A stretch of DNA of 64,000 nt from a virus. This document shows, one piece after another, positions 63,401-64,000 of the stretch; position 1 is the first letter of the stretch, and each line of letters opens with the position of its first letter. A model generated the notes under the pieces. The model was not told the DNA's origin, did not search any database, and saw nothing but the letters and a program-made list of their open reading frames with translations. The stretch covers positions 87,741 to 151,740 of the IMG/VR virus record IMGVR_UViG_3300034103_001442; one strand, written 5' to 3'. Made by a program: the position numbers and the translations under genes.

Positions 63401-64000
63401 TCGTTTCTAGCGAAAGATCCAGAACTAATACCATCAACAGTATCAGCATCAAGACCAGAGCCAGATCCGTCGTTTCCTGCGTGCCAAGCAACGCTTCCAG
63501 CAATTTTAAACCCGCCGCCTGAGACGTTGATATTTCCAGAATCACCATTAGGAGCAAAATCCATAATAGTGCTTGCAGTACGAATTCTTAAACCGTAATA
63601 TCCCGCAAACTGCGGAACTTGTGTTGCGCCAAATGTTAAATCTGTTGCGCCAAGACCGTACCAAGGAGCGCCATTAATTGAATCTGAAAGATTAGAAGAA
63701 GAAATGCCAATTTTTGGAGAATAAATGCCAGAATTTGCATTTAACACTCCAGTCAGCGTCCCGCCACTTAATGGCAAATAAGAACTCAAACTTGATGCTG
63801 TTGCGAAATAAGAACTGTTTTGACCATCCAACAAATCAGCATCAAGACCAGAACCAGAACCATCGTTGCCAGCATGCCAAAATAAATTCCAGCCTGTTGT
63901 TCCACTACCATTTGTTTTTCTGCCATAAAAATTTTGATCAAAAAAACTACCAGCAATTTGCATAGAATAGTAATTGCTATCATTGCTATGTGTGCAAGCA
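60469..64000 (-). CDS. large tail fibre protein with S74 chaperone domain, 5' end beyond the window
   Basis: At least 1176 residues; the frame is open through the right edge, so the ATG at 63963 is internal. Seven copies of GNDGSGSGLDAD(T/L)(V/L)DG punctuate beta-rich modules of 60-330 residues. The C-terminus carries SDIRVKENIELISNAIDKI, the Ser-Asp-x-x-x-Lys signature of the peptidase S74 intramolecular chaperone, which trims itself after trimerisation, then a coiled coil (EAIKEQQKQIDELKAAL). It should be the receptor-binding fibre. Confidence 0.92.
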   Translation of the reverse strand, partial: ACTHSNDSNYYSMQIAGSFFDQNFYGRKTNGSGTTGWNLFWHAGNDGSGSGLDADLLDGQNSSYFATASSLSSYLPLSGGTLTGVLNANSGIYSPKIGISSSNLSDSINGAPWYGLGATDLTFGATQVPQFAGYYGLRIRTASTIMDFAPNGDSGNINVSGGGFKIAGSVAWHAGNDGSGSGLDADTVDGISSGSFARNDVYNSVNAGFQVFRNIGTNTGSWPDADHTLSLENSDAGNIVLNFHRGGYTSNNIRYTGSVFHFDLGLQVSGSTVWHAGNDGSGSGLDADLLDGVNLQSIVYDKGVGQVGVSSNWNDYVAPGMYGVASGSAFSGSNNPGSVYTYGHLLVTEANGQGLQQTYYPHIGDKILLRTGWNDGNWYSWQQIWTSTSDGSGSGLDADTLDGVDSSGFWTKSGSWYGSGLPGSRLQGISASGGEFVLGDGLPNAGQIGVLIDGAYVAGENNGFWSLASDNTWGSRRGMYWDGSYLNFTTNSAVSLFSSVASNRYVDSSNTFVFRVGSSSGVTRHINLSDSDTDPSAASINSGITWGARTDTNPYYLIYCKPQYNNGYSTHTRLTLAWHTGIEIGAASGYGGTRFFNNSPFTGSDIFSVGKGDNNVRVENTLYVGGNVAWHAGNDGSGSGLDADTVDGINPSTSLSASTIAVRDSSGALYSYYGKTNTSSDWNSAFTTTPVNCYQFHGDISSGGPTGTWWFYESMRHSNSGNYWGTQIAWGWEDNANQLYQRNVTGNSWSGWVKYWNSGNDGSGSGLDADTLDGVDSSGFARARTRSNWNDSTVINNVVGQLAWKNYGNSHTIFDASNSTSPDGTSVNNTNAAVAWSGSYPTLMGWNGSSTYGVRVDSARVADNVSGFSGTYWTSNNDGSGSGLDADTVDGYSVGNSTNQIPYLNSSRNLSISNPEAYSGEVRLGAAWNRGGIYAASTLSLSTSGSEIHFIFGDVRKAYVTNSGNVFIDGSVNAATYNKPGLLINSSGTSSSGAAFGMQQVTTEGWTGIFVDFEPYTGWGLYHDNPNNYFCVTAESSTGNLRSFTVPSRESGNRTAYEKIRFNQGDGSITAGGNITALSDIRVKENIELISNAIDKITKIRGVTYTKNNDETGRKYAGVIAQEVEKVLPEVVFNTDESDPDSAKTVAYGNMIGLLIEAIKEQQKQIDELKAALSNK
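61318..63890 (-). repeat. seven near-identical repeat units inside the fibre gene
   Basis: About 60-base units centred near 61350, 61710, 62085, 62820, 63155, 63455 and 63855, each coding WH(A/T)xNDGSGSGLDAD followed by TVDG, TLDG or LLDG. Third-position differences show they are old copies, but they remain similar enough for recombination. Confidence 0.85.

Noticed and set aside
61318-63890. Regular repeats in the fibre gene considered as CRISPR or integration sites
   Set aside because: They are in frame, widely and unevenly spaced, and encode the GNDGSGSGLDAD module.
1-64000. Photosynthesis or carbon-metabolism auxiliary genes expected of cyanophages
   Set aside because: None seen; host assignment to cyanobacteria is therefore not claimed.

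Overview
The window is a continuous stretch of a T4-like myovirus genome (Caudoviricetes), almost all of it coded on the minus strand. It carries the T4 core replication and recombination set (gp41, UvsX, gp43, gp44, gp62, RegA, gp45, gp46, gp47, UvsW, UvsY), the late sigma factor gp55, and the head and tail block (gp23, 22, 21, 67-like, 20, 19, 18, 17, 16, 15, 14, 13). Gene order and accessory genes (Hsp20, peptide deformylase, MazG-like protein, S74-type tail fibre) resemble aquatic T4-like phages such as cyanophages and pelagiphages rather than enterobacterial T4. No photosynthesis gene is visible, so the host is not fixed by this window. The GH19-M15 endolysin implies a peptidoglycan-bearing, probably Gram-negative host.

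Layout, left to right. 1-6.6 kb: overlapping small minus-strand genes of unknown function behind sigma70-like phage promoters. 6.7-6.86 kb: a gene-free, structured noncoding RNA with its own late promoter and terminator. 6.9-12.2 kb: gp41, uvsX, a small conserved gene and gp43. 12.2-13.7 kb: the only sizeable plus-strand operon (endolysin, small membrane protein, zinc ribbon). 13.7-19.4 kb: Hsp20, small genes, three metallopeptidase-like genes, a MazG-like protein, a cytidylyltransferase and membrane/coiled-coil proteins. 19.4-24.4 kb: two large signal-peptide proteins of extreme composition, an HTH-like protein, an EF-hand protein and an SGNH hydrolase. 24.4-28.7 kb: an HNH endonuclease and 22 tRNAs for 18 amino acids (no His or Phe), interrupted by four structured non-tRNA spacers; an aberrant CAT tRNA-like element lies at 23.6 kb. 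29.1-32.3 kb: RegA, gp62, a zinc protein, gp44, a Tat-signal protein and gp45. 32.3-37.6 kb: a gapless run with a TET/JBP dioxygenase, a DNA methyltransferase, a probable amino acid:DNA transferase, a P-loop kinase, a DUF3310-like protein and a glycosyltransferase, plus peptide deformylase. 37.6-43.4 kb: gp46, gp47, gp55, UvsW, UvsY. 43.4-57.7 kb: head and tail genes. 57.8-64.0 kb: small tail-region proteins and the 3' part of a large tail fibre gene that runs off the right edge.

How the genes fit together. Early and middle genes and tRNAs carry a repeated promoter of the form TTnnCT-TTATTTC-(n)-TATAcT with a 17-base spacer. Six of these sit exactly 6 bases upstream of an ATG and should yield leaderless mRNAs. 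Structural genes, Hsp20 and the 6.7-kb RNA carry T4-type late promoters (TATAAATA, AATAAATA, CTAAATA), consistent with gp55 and gp45 in the window. The most interesting proposal is that the 32.3-37.1 kb cluster hypermodifies phage DNA after replication: TET/JBP hydroxylates a 5-methylpyrimidine (thymine or 5-methylcytosine), the kinase activates the hydroxymethyl group, and the transferase and/or glycosyltransferase decorates it. All functions are inferred from motifs and synteny read by eye; no database search was run.
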